A DNA stretch of 64,000 nt from Lutraria lutraria. Taxonomy: Eukaryota; Mollusca; Bivalvia; Venerida; Mactridae. Shown piece by piece: positions 12,901-24,034 of the stretch. The notes below the pieces were generated by a model, which was given only the letters and a program-made list of their open reading frames with translations, had not been told where the DNA came from and did not search any database. Position 1 is the stretch's first letter; the number at the start of each line of letters is the position of its first letter. The DNA lies in the NCBI GenBank assembly GCA_964023205.1, contig OZ026837.1, positions 11,757,479 through 11,821,478 on the forward strand, given 5' to 3'. A program made the position numbers and the translations under genes.

Positions 12901-14517
12901 AATATAGAATACTGTTCAAGTTTGCAGATATGTAAGTACATGTATATATATATGTAATAATTAGTGTGGTCTGGTTAGTTGTTGGGTCACTCAGTCCTGT
13001 TCTGAATTATGGAACTCTGAGTTCAAGCTTCTCACAGGACACTGTTATCAGCAACGTAAATCCTCGAATATCAGTTTTAATAATCAAATATTCTGTCATC
13101 CCTCTGAATGATTATTTTATCATTAAATGAATATTCAATCCATAAATGGATATTCACTCAGTAAATTCATATTGGATCAATAAGTGGATATTCGATCAAT
13201 AAATTGATAGTCGATCAATAAACGAATATTTGAGTATTCATTGACGTGCCCAATTCTGAACCAAAGTCTAGATCTACTAAAAGTTATTCGTGACTCGTCA
13301 TTTAGTCTGACATGTCTCGTGAAAATTCAACTTACTTGGTTGGAAAATAGAATTTTTTTCAACCAAGAAGGATAAAAATTATATAATTGAAAGTTTTCAT
13401 TTAATTGAACGCCTACGATATTCAATGGCATTGTACATAGACACATGGTAACAGTCACTAAAAATATAATTTATAAAATGATGCTAAGATAGATAATTCA
13501 TTTGAACATTTATTAAAAGAGAACAATTGAAAAGTTGTATGTAATGTAATAATGTTTGAAATGTGTTAAATAAAATCTGTAATGTAATAATGTGTTTGGA
13601 ATTCGATCATATGCTGATATTATGCAGTATTGTTTCGTTTTTTTTTAGATCAGTTTATCAATAAAAGTATGCAATAAGTCTGTTTGTATTTTGTAAAAAA
13701 TGGTATCAATGTAGTTTGACCTGCAATGTTTGTATAAATATTATGAGCATAGAATTCCATAATTCTTTTTTTAAAAATTTTACAGACTGTTAATGAGACC
13801 TGCTTTATTCAAGCATTTAGACAGAAGAGGGATTCAGGTTTGTGATTTTATTTGCATATCTTACTTGATTTAAATGACTTCATATTGTAACTGTATCAGT
13901 CTGTCTTTTACATGATATTTATCTAAGGTCATCCTCAAAATGGAGGTTTGCTGTTATTTAACCCTGACATTTAATAGTAGGTAGGTAGTAAGGCTTTTTT
14001 TGTTAACATTATATGCTTTACATAACTGTTATAACTTATCTATCAAAACATTAATCATGAAAATATTTTATCACAATAACATTGTACACTGTTTTGCCAG
14101 TATTTTAAGAAATGACCGCTGATTTATTACCTCATTCAGGGATACCTTTCATACGCATGTAGGTAAATATATAGAGGTATAACTGTGATATTGGCATTGA
14201 AAGGGCTAAAATGAAATTACAACAACAATGACTGAAAGAATTCGTTTTAATACCAATATCATTCGTATGATAGATATTTTCATCACAAGAATAAATAAAC
14301 TTGGATTGTTTTCTCATTTCAGACATACCTTTGGGTATTAAACAATGATGTGGATTATGAAAAAGCATTTAAATTGGGGGCCACTGGGGTCATGACTGAC
14401 TTCCCTTCTAGATTGACAGGATTTTTGAAAGACAATCCAGAGCTAGTGGATAATTGGAAAAACTTGAATGAGTCAGAAGAGGGTTGTTTAATCTACTCCG
14501 AGCAAGCTGAAGGATAG
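6944..14517 (+). CDS. GDPD1: Glycerophosphodiester phosphodiesterase, GDPD1-like (lysophospholipase D)
   Basis: Ten coding exons: 6944-7094, 8503-8545, 9167-9302, 9838-9883, 10489-10610, 11114-11203, 12071-12204, 12869-12931, 13786-13837, 14323-14517. All have GT..AG borders and phases join to one 343-residue frame. Residues 4-28 are a hydrophobic membrane segment followed by a KKKK stretch. The GDPD signature is complete: HRG at 48-50, ENT at 57-59, EID at 75-77 and AHD at 89-91, giving the family's catalytic histidines (48, 90) and metal-binding acidic residues (75, 77). A second hydrophobic stretch lies near 209-226, as in GDPD1/3. The C-terminus carries the TDFPSRL motif. The family hydrolyses lysophospholipids and N-acyl glycerophospho-ethanolamines at ER-type membranes to lysophosphatidic acids. 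An acceptor AG at 6938-6939 suggests an unseen 5' untranslated exon. Introns carry several repeats. Confidence 0.93.
7159..8070 (+). repeat. 161-bp-unit repeat element, copy 1 (family R2)
   Basis: Lies in intron 1 of the GDPD1-like gene. About four units of 147-162 bases each contain AACTTCAAGAGTTATGGGCC, TTGCTATATTTTAGCTTG and ACACTCTAGCGCCTTCATTT. The element starts with TAGCTCACCTG and an inverted-repeat segment, and ends with GAGCGATAAAGAGCC..GGCCCTCTTGTTT. A second, 5'-truncated copy is at 17758-18449. Such units resemble a common bivalve dispersed repeat; no coding capacity. Confidence 0.85.
7167..7259. repeat. Inverted repeat at the head of R2 copy 1
   Basis: GAGTGGCCGGACGCCGGACATTC around 7200 is reverse-complemented around 7237-7259, and the CACCTGATTCATCAGGTGAG portion at about 7165-7184 is itself a palindrome that is partly repeated at 7220-7235. 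The head of the repeat therefore forms nested hairpins. Confidence 0.75.
9033..9100 (+). repeat. Fragment of a dispersed repeat
   Basis: TATGTCCCCGGAATCAAATC, ATGTGGGGGCATACATTGAT and TGTCTGTCCTTC resemble the start of a repeat common in bivalves that leads into GTCCGTCC-type runs. Short and truncated, inside intron 2 of the GDPD1-like gene. Confidence 0.4.
9335..9585 (+). repeat. Dispersed repeat, copy 1 (family R3)
   Basis: The segment with GAAGGGCATAAAGTGTTTCC, AAGAAATATTTCATGTATTT, CAGGTTATCTCTGATTTCAG and TGGCATTCGTAGCCTCTGGA matches 31410-31665 in the same orientation with many substitutions. Non-coding. It lies in intron 3 of the GDPD1-like gene. Confidence 0.7.
11222..11488 (-). mobile_element. 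SINE-A copy with 16-bp target duplication
   Basis: A tRNA-derived SINE inserted on the minus strand in intron 6 of the GDPD1-like gene. Exact direct repeats GTTCAAAATGTTTTGT at 11222-11237 and 11473-11488 flank it. On the minus strand the head has an A-box-like TGGTAGAGTGGTTAAGG and B-box-like GGGCTCAAGCCC; the body contains TAGTACTGGTTC and the 3' tail reads GTTGAAAAGG..CAATAAAACAAAAC. Target duplication, pol III boxes and A-rich tail together show LINE-type retroposition. Related copies: 33176-33365, 37084-37275 and 38916-39183. Confidence 0.9.
12425..12790 (+). repeat. Dispersed bivalve-type repeat in intron 7
   Basis: The wording GATGTCCGGCATCTGTCC, TTTAACAAAACTTTACCGAG, ATGATCCTTGCATC, GGGCCTCTACCAAGGTTGTT and CAAATTATTGCCCTGAGGTT follows a dispersed repeat that I recognise as frequent in bivalve genomes. 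No coding frame. It sits in intron 7 of the GDPD1-like gene. Confidence 0.5.
13075..13240. repeat. Degenerate ~22-bp tandem repeat
   Basis: Five to seven imperfect units around ATCAATAAATGGATATTCG, for example near 13160, 13182, 13204 and 13215. Located in intron 8 of the GDPD1-like gene. Confidence 0.65.
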
Positions 14518-14750
14518 CCGTTGTCTTTCAATTTTACTTCATATCATTTATTTATATTATTCCATTTTGTAACTACCCTTATCCATGTCTATGTTAGTGT
14601 TTATTATAATTGTTTTGTTTTTAGAACTTGTCCATGTTTATTGTGATAAACTTAGATGACGGTTTCTTTTCTATGAAAACCTGTCTCAATGTAATTGCAT
14701 TCATTTTATTGACTTCAGTCAGCAATCAGTAAGCACATTTTATGACATAA

Positions 14751-15016
14751 GGTGGCCGCAGCTCTGGTCCAGTGGTAACTGTGATGGGTTTGTAACTTGG
14801 TAATCTGTATTCGATTCCTGGTTGCTGCTGGTTATACCCTTCCATGAAAATTTGACAAATATGTTGATTTTCCTCCACATGTGAAGAAGTTGTTGGTTCC
14901 TTGTGTAAGTTAGTACTGGTTAGAATACAATCCAGGAAAACTGATTAGGTGAATCTGCAGTCGTATATAACTGAAAAATTGTTGAAAAATGACGTTAAAC
15001 CCAAACAAATAAAAAT
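14751..15016 (+). mobile_element. SINE-B copy 1 (tRNA head, conserved core and tail)
   Basis: The head has A-box-like CTGGTCCAGTGGTAACTGTG and B-box-like ATTCGATTCCTGG. The body has TTCCTTGTGTAAGTTAGTAC, TCCAGGAAAACTGATTAGGT and CGTATATAACTGAAAA, and the 3' end is GTTGAAAAATGACGTTAAAC then CCAAACAAATAAAA. This layout recalls mollusc SINEs of the Meta/RUDI kind; the family name was not checked. It lies just after the GDPD1-like stop codon and may be inside its 3' untranslated region. Confidence 0.8.
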
Positions 15017-16472
15017 GGTATGAGGTGCATGAATTGTTCTTTGTAGTACTGCCAGATACATGTAGTCACCTAGGTCACTGCAAGCTGATTGTTCCGGTTT
15101 AATACAGTGTTCACTTAATAATGATACAGTTGAATATTAAAATACAGTTGTATTGAATTGAGATTTTTACATGCTTAGTTCCTCTTCAAATGATTTCATT
15201 TTATATATTTACAAGTATTAAGACTGCTGGCCTATCCACATATAAAACAGCATATTATCTGATATCATCATAAACATGTACTTGTGAAATATCACCTGAC
15301 TTTTTGGTAAAATGAATAAATACCATGATTTCAAAGTTGGTATACAGACATAGCCAGGATAAAAGCCGTAACTGGTCAATTTGTCAAATAGTAATTAGTT
15401 TATTCATAATGTAACAGTTTGTTAACATGGTAAAAATTGTGAGGACATGAATGATGTTTTTGTCAATTGTTCAATATTCAACTATTTTACAAAGGATGTG
15501 ACATAGCGGGTCTGAATTCCGTGAATATACAGTATGATATTATTTTCTTATAGTTCTGTGATAATGTTTGCATATTTTTAATTTTTATGCTTGATGTCTT
15601 CGTGTTCATTTAATTATCAATATTGTGTTAGATTTGACTGTGATAATTGTCTGCTTAATTGTCTCATATGCATATCATATGTGACCAAAAGTTCAATATG
15701 ACCTGTAACATTGACATCATAATTTCAAAGAAAAAGGGTTATATTGCTTTGCTCATGTCGGTCAGAAGGTCTGTCGGTCGGGTCGGTCTGTCCATCTGTC
15801 CATAACCAAACCTTGTTCGACCAATAACTAGAGAACGATTTGGCCTAAACTCTTGGGATTTAGTTAGGTGGTTGGTCATCACATGCAGGTGACCCCTATA
15901 CATAGTTCCTGCATCTACAATATTTACCTTCCTTTTGAATTAGCAGCGCGGCCATTTTTAAAGGCAAATTTGACAAGCATTGGATGGAAGATATTTATAT
16001 TTTTAATTTGACAATTCTAAATATAGGATATTCATATGTGACAACTGTATTGTCTTAAACCTGATATGCTCATGGTGTTTTACAACTTCATGATTAAGTT
16101 ATCTTTTATAAATTGAGTTGTTTAATAACTGCTTGTCTAATTTTGTTTCTATCAAACAATAAAAAAATTGCCTTTTCAAGTTGGTCGCCAATTCAAAAAA
16201 ATGGGAGGTAAATATTGTAGATGTGGGAACTATGTATTGATTTTGAGGTCAGTATGTCAAACGTCAAGGTCACAGGAGGCATCTGTGTTTGACAAACACT
16301 TCTTGTATGTATATATACATTGTAACTGTAATAACTTGTCACTAACAATACAGTTGAGGTGGTCACCATTTTTTAAGGCATTTTGTTTTAAAGTATGTTC
16401 ACAAGTTTGTTATTCAAATAATGGTTACATCTTTTTATGTGTTTTGCTTTGCTTTTTACCCTGCCTGGAATG

Positions 16473-16475
<3 letters not shown>

Positions 16476-16512
<37 letters not shown>
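16476..16512 (+). repeat. (GA)n microsatellite
   Basis: About 18 uninterrupted GA dinucleotides. It creates an artificial Arg-Glu run in one open frame that should not be read as protein. Confidence 0.95.
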
Positions 16513-16639
16513 ATTTGTATATTAGGCAGTTAAACCTCAGTATTAAGTACACCTCTAGGAGCAATATAATCAATCTTAGTACTGAGGTATTCTTATTATA
16601 CAGTTTTAATGTATAGGCAATATTGATATAGGGTCCAAA

Positions 16640-16800
16640 AAGTTAATGGTCATTGTATTGAGATGGTTATTGTATTGAGGAAGCTGTTGCATTGAGATGG
16701 GTATTGTTTTGAGTGAGATTGTTGTAATTACATGGTTATTGTAGTGAGGTGGTGGTTGTATTGAGCTTTTTGTATTGTATTGTATTTATGTGGTTGTTAT
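16640..16800 (+). repeat. Degenerate simple repeat, TGTATTGAG type
   Basis: Words such as TTATTGTATTGAG and ATTGAGATGGTTATTGT recur with variation. Low complexity, non-coding. Confidence 0.6.
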
Positions 16801-17757
16801 ATTGTGATGGTTGCTAAGAAAGGTGTCACTGTGTCCTGTTCAATCTTTCCAAAGGGTGACCTTTATTCACAAGTTTGACTGTACACATAGAAAAAGTTAA
16901 ATTAAATATAAGTTGTTGATCCTCAGATAGAACACAACTAAAATCTTACGGGTGTGTCTTACTGTCTCTCAAGAATCTCTTTGATACAAGTGGTGTTTTT
17001 AGCATTTAGCTAGGATTTTCCTTATGTCAATATTGATAGCTTTTTCATTAATCCACTCCTGGTTATCTTCACATATTAGGGTCAGGAATAGAACAAAGTA
17101 TGAATATTTTTGTTACGTTTTTTCCCAAAACTGGCAACTATTTTTGAGATGCTCATCACTAGATGTGCAATCATTTGGCTTATCTGAACTATCAATTATA
17201 ATACATCATAGACCTATTTCATTGATGTATCTTAGCTGATAACATTTTCTTTTAGATTTATTGCCAAATGATGTATACGAAATTACACAATGACTGTATT
17301 AAGGGCTCTTTGTTGTGAAGGTAAAAATTTCAGTATTGCTATTTTACCTTTTTTCAGTGATCTTCAGTTATTAGTGTTCAGCTAATTGTGTTTAGAAAAG
17401 TATCCAATGATGTTCAGTATTTAAATTTTATGACAGATTGTATCAGTCAGTGGTTAGATTTTTTATTTCAAATGTTTTCTGTGTTCAGTATTTATTATAA
17501 TTCCTTTCCATTCAGTTATAATTGCTTTGGTAGTGAGTTATTGTTAACACTATTATAACTAGTTGACGAGTATTCATTTCTAGTCCATATCATGTAAATG
17601 TGTTCTTGTTGAATACATTTTGTTTCTTTTTCTTATTTTATCAAAGGAATGAGGATTTATTATGTTAGCATATTGTGATTTCTTCCATTATTCTATCAAA
17701 TTATTTTTTATGCCAATCATTGTTTGAGTAGAGAACTATCTGATACGGTGCGAGCTC

Positions 17758-18449
17758 TCCAGAACTTCAAGAGTTATGTGCCCTTGACTTAGAAAATTTG
17801 CCATATTTGAGTTTGTTTACACTCTAGCGCATTCATTTATTCACCAATCCTAATAATATTTTCAGTAAATATGCATAACCAAAAGATCTTGGACAAGTTC
17901 GATTATGAGCGGAATCGGACCAGAACTTCAAGAGTTATGGGCCCTTCTTGACTTTGAAAATTTGCTATATTTTAGCTTGTTTACACTCTAGCACCTTCAT
18001 TTATTCACCGATCCTAATAATATTTTCAGTAAATGAGTATAACCAAAAGATCTTTGACAAGTTCAAGTATGGGTGGAATTAAACCACATCTTCAAGAGTT
18101 ATGGGCCATTGACTTAGAAAAATTGCTATATTTTAGCTTGTTTACACTCTAGCGCCTTCATTTATTCACCGATCCTAATCATATTTACAATGAATGTGTA
18201 TTGCCTTATGGATTTTGACAAGTTTAGTTATGGGTGGAATCGGACCACAACTTCAAGAGTTATGGGCCCTTGGATTAGAAAATTTGCTACGTTTTAGCTT
18301 GTTTAATAGTATTATACCTTCATTGTTGGTTTTGATCTCAAAATCTACGTAAAATGAGTTTTACGAGATGGAAACTATATTACATGGTCATTGTTTATTG
18401 GCCTTTGTTCTCCGGTGAGCGATAAAGGGCCAATGTGGCCCTCTTGTTT
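17758..18449 (+). repeat. 161-bp-unit repeat element, copy 2 (family R2)
   Basis: Four GAGTTAT-anchored units at 17771, 17932, 18096 and 18257 (spacing 161, 164, 161), then the same end as copy 1: GATAAAGGGCCAATGTGGCC followed by CTCTTGTTTT. The head with the nested hairpins seen at 7167-7259 is missing, so this copy is 5' truncated. Confidence 0.85.
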
Positions 18450-18879
18450 TATTCAATCGTTGAAAGATTTGACGATCCTTATTATTTCATTCATAAAAAA
18501 AGACTGAAGTCTACAGATGTTCCGTAAGTTTACCTAAGTCAATTGTCTTTAATTGGGGAAGAAATTGTTACTGACAAATTTCTGTAAAATCGAACTGAGT
18601 ATCTGTGAAAAACCATCAGGAAAATCTGCTAAATTTGTATTTGAAAACGGTGGAACAAAAAGTTCGGGAACACTTTATTCTGATAATGTGTAATAATCAT
18701 GTCCATTAAGTTTCAAAGACCGATTTTGTTAAAACTCCTGTGGATAATGATAATAATGCGTATGAAGGCAACATATTTTTATGAAATGAATCTACTTGTA
18801 AATAACGATCACGCAGAACATGAATTTCAACACTGCACTGCTCTGTACAGTAATCTTAGGGAGCGCTTCCTACTACATT
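18450..18879. other. Intergenic, no feature recognised
   Basis: AT-rich, with no recognised gene or repeat. Short open frames here show no protein-like signal. Confidence 0.5.
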
Positions 18880-19300
18880 TTTCTAGACGAATTATACTTA
18901 TGAGTATTCGTTTATTATAGCTAGTTGGGAGTATATAGTGTAGTGTCTATTGCTAGTTTGGCCAATCCTGGCCATTTGATTGGCTAATGGTGATGACTTA
19001 ATCTATTAATAGTTCAAAAGTTGACAGGTAAGTAAATCGTGAAGGCATTGCCTAGATAAGTTGTTGTGTGGCTATTTGAAGTTCAATGTGCTTTTATGAT
19101 AGTGCTCAGATTTATGGTGAATTCGTTAACATTAAGGATTGATTCTATTCGATTGATGTAGGGTATGATAAAACATGTGCTTGTGAACTATATACATGAA
19201 TATATTCATTTGTCAAATATTCATGATTCTCATGATAATGTGTATTACTCATATCATGTAAATATTTTATACTCTCCTTTCCTTCTAAAAACGGTCAAAA
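18880..19300 (+). repeat. Dispersed CCAAT-containing repeat, copy 1 (family R4)
   Basis: Matches 27885-28350 in the same orientation. Shared landmarks: TTTCTAGACGAATTATACTT, GCCAATCCTGGCCATTTGAT followed by TGGCTAATGG, ATATACATGAATATATTCAT then TTGTCAAATATTCATGATT, and a GTTATACTCTCC-like end. The middle parts have diverged and differ in length. The paired ATTGG/CCAAT words and AT-rich 3' part could fit a solo LTR, but no paired LTR or gag-pol remnant is visible. Confidence 0.7.
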
Positions 19301-19772
19301 CGTTTAAAGTTGGGACACACTACAGCGAAAGCAAGGTTCCCGAAAAGCACGTGCAGATTTCAACCTCAACAGATAACTTTCCCTTCGAAATATCGTCGAT
19401 TTTTTATTCCAAAAATTATAATTTCCAATATTTCATGAACAAAAATATTTCGTCTATTACGTTTTGTATTCTGTAAATGTTTTAAATACCATTGTAAACA
19501 CAAAACGAGTCATGCACAGAGAACTCGACGTATCATGAACACAGAAGTCTGCAAGCACACGGTTCATTTTTGACATCAATTATGCTAGGAGATTTGTCGA
19601 AACATCTGTAAATATTATCCTTTATTCCGTATCATCAAACAAAGATGCAATAAAAGTCATATACGACCGCTTTACTCGTCTTTGATGTAAAACAATATTC
19701 AAGTCACAAAGACTCACCGCGAATGCGTGCGAAAAGCTATTGAAAACATAACGAATTCGGTGTTAATTGATG

Positions 19773-21328
19773 CAGACATCGGTATCCGGACAATTCAATC
19801 CCTCATATTTTCTGGAGTCAATTCAACCCCTATACAATTCTACCCTCATGTCACTCCTAAACTGCCTGGACAATTCAACCCCTCGTATGTATGAGGGATA
19901 ATTAGTTTTTAAAAAATAAGTTAATGTTAATAAAAATATGTTTAATAAGATAAACAAATTTGTAATACTTATAAAATTAAAAAATATAACAATTTAAATA
20001 TATATATAAAAAAATTATTAAGAGTTATTAGGTTTTTTTTTTTAAATAAATAGGTTTAGTATGTGTTTTTTAAATAAATATGTTGAAATTGGAACATTAT
20101 AATGTTTTAACATTTTTAAAAGAAAAACATATATTTTTTAATACTTTAATTCAGTATTTTATGTTTTACTATCCATCAATAGAATAATTATCGCTTAAAA
20201 TAATTGTATATAATTAGGTAATTGTCGCTTAAATTAAATGCAGTTAATTAGGGGTATGTTAGTAATTAAGGATTCCAATATCATCGCAGGTGTGACAATC
20301 TTCTTTTATTGTCATTAATTGCAATATATTAATTTTATTTTTGCAGTTATTTCCTTTGATGTTGTTTTTGTTAGCAATGATTGCTCAAAGGTTTGTACAA
20401 AATCGATTGGTTTAAATGTAATTTTGTTAAGAGTATATAAATAAAAAAATATATATATTCCATTTAAAGTTATAGGTTCTAAAGAGAGTATATATAAATA
20501 TTTTAAGTGTCTGGATAAATTTACTAAGTGTTAGAATAATATTAGTTTGTGTGTGACAGTGAGTTTTTTTGGAATTTCCTAATAAATGTTGTATTATTTG
20601 TGACAATGTCTGCTAGTGTTTAGAGTGCGGGGAAACTGAACGTCCTAGACAGCATGGAGTGTCTTGTGGTGTATGTGACATGTCAATGATAATATGGATG
20701 ATATACACGTTATACAGTATTTTTAAATTGAATTTAAACATGTCATGTACTCGTACTTGAAAAACAGTTAAACACTATATATATAGATACCCCCTGATGA
20801 TTTTAGTGAAACCGGTTGGGGTTCATTTAAGAAACATTTTTTAAACAACAAAATGACCCTTAGCTGATAGAAATTTAAAGAGTCAACAAAATTTCCTACT
20901 AATGTAATAATTAATGTAGGTAAACACTACATGCTATTTCGTACACAATTACTTCCTTAAGAAACTGATAAATTAAAAAAAGAATAAAATAGGAAATAAC
21001 CAGATGAAATTAAGTACAACAAACTTTAAAAACATTCACACTAAGACTTGATACATATATGTGCAAAATTTATAACACAAACTGCCATCGTCCTACACTA
21101 CAATTTAACACGAGTTATCAACTATATAGTATACGCTGGATTAATTATGTGCATCTTATAAATGACACCTGTTACTAGTTTAATTTAACATTGTGACATT
21201 AACAAACAGGGGTTGAATTGTCTTCGCTAAATGAGGGTTGAATTGTCTTTCGGGGTTGAATTTGCAGGGGTCGAATTGTCTTCGGGGTTGAATCGGCAGG
21301 GGTCGAATTGTCTGTAAACCCAGACATC
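19773..21328. mobile_element. 1.54-kb TIR element with 8-bp target duplication and iterated end motif
   Basis: The 8-base sequence CAGACATC occurs at 19773-19780 and 21321-21328. Between them the ends are inverted: GGTATCCGGACAATTCAATC on the left, and on the right the reverse complement starts GGTTTACAGACAATTCGACC. Inside both ends the word GACAATTCAACCCCT (or a close variant) is repeated about three to four times, facing inward from the left and outward from the right. The interior, 19920-21190, is very AT-rich with no transposase frame, so the element is non-autonomous. An 8-bp duplication fits hAT-like, P-like or Merlin-like transposition, but the termini do not match a family I can name. 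Confidence 0.82.
20840..20915 (+). repeat. Short repeat shared with 43620-43680
   Basis: TGACCCTTAGCTGATAGAAA and AGTCAACAAAATTTCCTAC recur in PRPF19 intron 7 near 43628 with small changes. It lies inside the 1.54-kb TIR element. Confidence 0.55.
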
Positions 21329-21329
21329 A

Positions 21330-22985
21330 ATGGAATTAAGTTGGCAGAACACTTCCAAGTGTATACTTATCAAAATAATGCAACCCCCTTCCAATATTTT
21401 TTATCTGGCACGTGCTACGTAGTTGAACACAGATTTAATCTACGTGGGTGGTCTTGCAATTGAAGATCAGTCAAAAAATAGTCCACCACATTTAACATGC
21501 CAAATTATGATCAACTATGTCATAGTTTTTGTACTACGGTACACTGTCACAACCTCTGATTGTTTTAAAAACATCATTTGAACTTGACACATTAATCAGA
21601 CACTCGATCTGTTTATCAGGCACTCTGTCTGGGTCACGATGAACATGGACATAAATTCATGAACGTGCACCGTGAATCACTGGCACTGAGCCAAGTTTCA
21701 CCGTTGCACATTTATTTAATCTTGAGTGTAAAGTATTGATTGTTAGGCCTACTGTCCAAAGCATAATTTAGTGGAGTTCGCAATTTAAGATTTTTTATTG
21801 TATGTCTCATAGTGAACAGAAATTGCAAATTTAAGAAAAAGGATAAGGAAAAAACACGGACTTTGTGTCAGTTTCTTCACATCATATTTCCCTAAATATT
21901 TGTCTAACATCAGATATTTTTGCATAGCAAGTAAGATAAATTAAATACAATACATTTGGCATAATTCAGAAATCATAAAACTTTATTTAGCATTACAATT
22001 AAGTGATAAAATGACCAGGTGTCAATAGAAAAAAATCAGGAAATTAAGGCAAAATTAATATAAGCTTACAGATTTTTTTGTGCAATTTTTGTTCCCCTTT
22101 ATTTCTTTTAATATTTATCCCACAGTTACAAAAATGACACCATAAAAAAGGTTATTAAATTATGAACAACTTTTATATGTACTATAATTTGATGGGATTA
22201 TTATTTAATGTAATAAACCATTGATGAAGTAGTCATGTGTCAAAACAGTAGCATTTCCCAATAACCTGTATGAAGACAGTGTACCAAGTTTATCTTATCC
22301 ACTATCAGTATACAGTATGTACATTGACCAGGGAGCTATGAAGTAAAGGGTTAAACAGGCAATATGATCCTTGAACTTCTAATATTTGATTAAATAAACA
22401 GTACTAGGTCCTTGTTTCAGACAGAATTATTGATACAGTTTTAAATTTTGTGTCGACACAGAGATATCCCTGCATCACAAAATTCATCTCATTTCCCTGA
22501 TAAAATATTCCATGGTAAATGCCTAGATAGATGTTGCTTTCACATCACAGAACTTTTTGTCAATGTGTTCAGTTATTGTTGGAAATGCTAGAAAAAATGT
22601 TCTTCTTTTGTGAAAATTTGAGGTACCGTTAGGCCTAGCTACCATGTGATTCATTCCAAGGTATTTTCATACTTGGGACTTTTGTGTAAGGAATAGTTGG
22701 TTTTGGCATCAAAAAGTGCGGTCAGGTTACATAAATAAGTATTTTTCTGTACTTAGAGCTGATATGATAAGTCAAGTTTTTTTTTCATTTTCCTCAAAGA
22801 GTACTGAGGGTAATTCAGTAAGGTAGTGTGTATTCAGTTGAAATCTCCCATAATTAGGCTTTAAATTCAATACATGTAATAATTTGAAAGCAACATTAGT
22901 ACTTCAAGCACTTCAAAGCTTAACCATGAGATTTTTATAGTTAGTCCACAATTAATGGATGTTATAAACTTACTGCTCTTATCTA
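21330..22985. other. Gene-free AT-rich stretch
   Basis: No protein-like open frame or recognised repeat. Several short AT-rich open frames are present but are not supported. Confidence 0.55.
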
Positions 22986-23133
22986 TATACAGTGCAACCT
23001 CTCCAAAAACAACACCCTTTGGGAGAAGAAAAAAGGTTAAATTTATAGTTAAATCGTGCAGTGGGAAAAAATATGTTGGTGCAGAGAGGTTTTTGCTCAA
23101 GAGAGGGTCACTGTGGAGAGGTTGTACTGTATA
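22986..23133. mobile_element. 148-bp MITE with 20-bp TIRs
   Basis: TATACAGTGCAACCTCTCCA at the left end is mirrored at 23114-23133 by its reverse complement with one mismatch. The inverted repeats start with CAGT.CAACCTC next to TA, a pattern I associate with pogo/Tigger-type elements and their TA target site. Internally non-coding. A partial relative sits near 25608-25668. Confidence 0.85.
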
Positions 23134-23559
23134 CATATGTTTCGTATTATTTAATTTCTTCCATGGCTGTGTTAAAATGTATGTATTATCTATTGTATAA
23201 CAGATATATTTCTTATGTACACTGATTCTTTCAAATTTAATGTTGTTCGCCAGCATGTATAGTGATCGTTCATGATATTGTTGATAATTTAGCTTACAGT
23301 CAGATAGTTGTCTATTTTATTTTTTGGGAGTTATATTTGTTAGTCTATTTAATTATTTTTAAAATAAAGTTTTGAAATTAGCTGTGGTTTTAGTCTGTTA
23401 TTTCAAATGCACTGAAACAATACTGATAATGAACATGATAAATTCCCTACACAAAAAAGTGTAACTAAATTTTCCTGTATGGTGAAGCAGTTGGAGCTAG
23501 CTACTACTTCTATACTTTATCAATGACCCTTCGTCCTTTCATATAGAGAACTGTACATA

Positions 23560-23725
23560 TGTATAGTGTTAGACCTTGGGCAATAATATGATATTCATTA
23601 AATACTGGGTTTAACAGATGCCTTTGAATAAAGATCACCTGTGAACAATGGTCATTCTTTGACATAGAATGACATGATAGAACTAATACTAGTATACCTC
23701 TGAATAAAAGCCAACTGCTCATAAA
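23560..23725. repeat. Decayed MITE-like segment
   Basis: GAATAAAGATCACCTGTGAA and GAATAAAAGCCAACTG are related to the words AATAAACGTCACC and AAATAAAGGTCACCTG at 24745-24842. The two segments look like fragments of one dispersed family, but no clean ends are visible. Confidence 0.4.
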
Positions 23726-23767
23726 AGCGTTTTCATCTCTTCCCTTATGTGGCCATTATTCATAAGT

Positions 23768-24034
23768 CCTCTACATGTTGCTGCAACAGTCCAGTGGTTA
23801 GTGGGCTGGACTTGTATCCCAACAATCAAGGTACACACCCTGGTCACGACGGGCTCGACTTACGAAAAATTGACAAAAAGATTGCCTCCACATCAGGAAA
23901 ATTTGCCAGTTCCTTGTGAAAGGGTAAAGTGGTAGAGTATAGGTTAGAATACATGCATTTTCAGGAAAACTGATTAGGTGAGCGGGCCGTCGTATATAAC
24001 TGACTGTAAACTGAAAAATCATTAAGAACGGTGA
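23768..24034 (+). mobile_element. SINE-B copy 2
   Basis: tRNA-like head with CAGTCCAGTGGTTAGTGGGC and an internal CCTGGTCACGACGGGCTCGA, then the shared core CAGTTCCTTGTGAAAGGG, AGGTTAGAATACATGCATTT, AGGAAAACTGATTAGGTGAG and TCGTATATAACTGACTG. It is the same family as 14751-15016, but the 3' tail is degraded. Confidence 0.75.

Larger units (their letters stand above)
15017..17757. other. Gene-free AT-rich stretch
   Basis: No gene recognised. It holds a GTCGGTCGGGTCGGTCTGTC-type simple stretch with a decayed repeat (about 15740-15960), the GA microsatellite at 16476-16512 and a degenerate TATTGTATTGAG-type repeat (about 16640-16800). The GDPD1-like 3' untranslated region may extend into its start. 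Confidence 0.6.

Noticed and set aside
16168..16533. 121-residue plus-strand open frame with an Arg-Glu run
   Set aside because: The run is the translation of a (GA)n microsatellite and the rest has no protein-like composition or splice context.
22867..23256. 129-residue minus-strand frame
   Set aside because: It covers the 148-bp MITE and AT-rich DNA; no conserved motif and no introns or promoter context.
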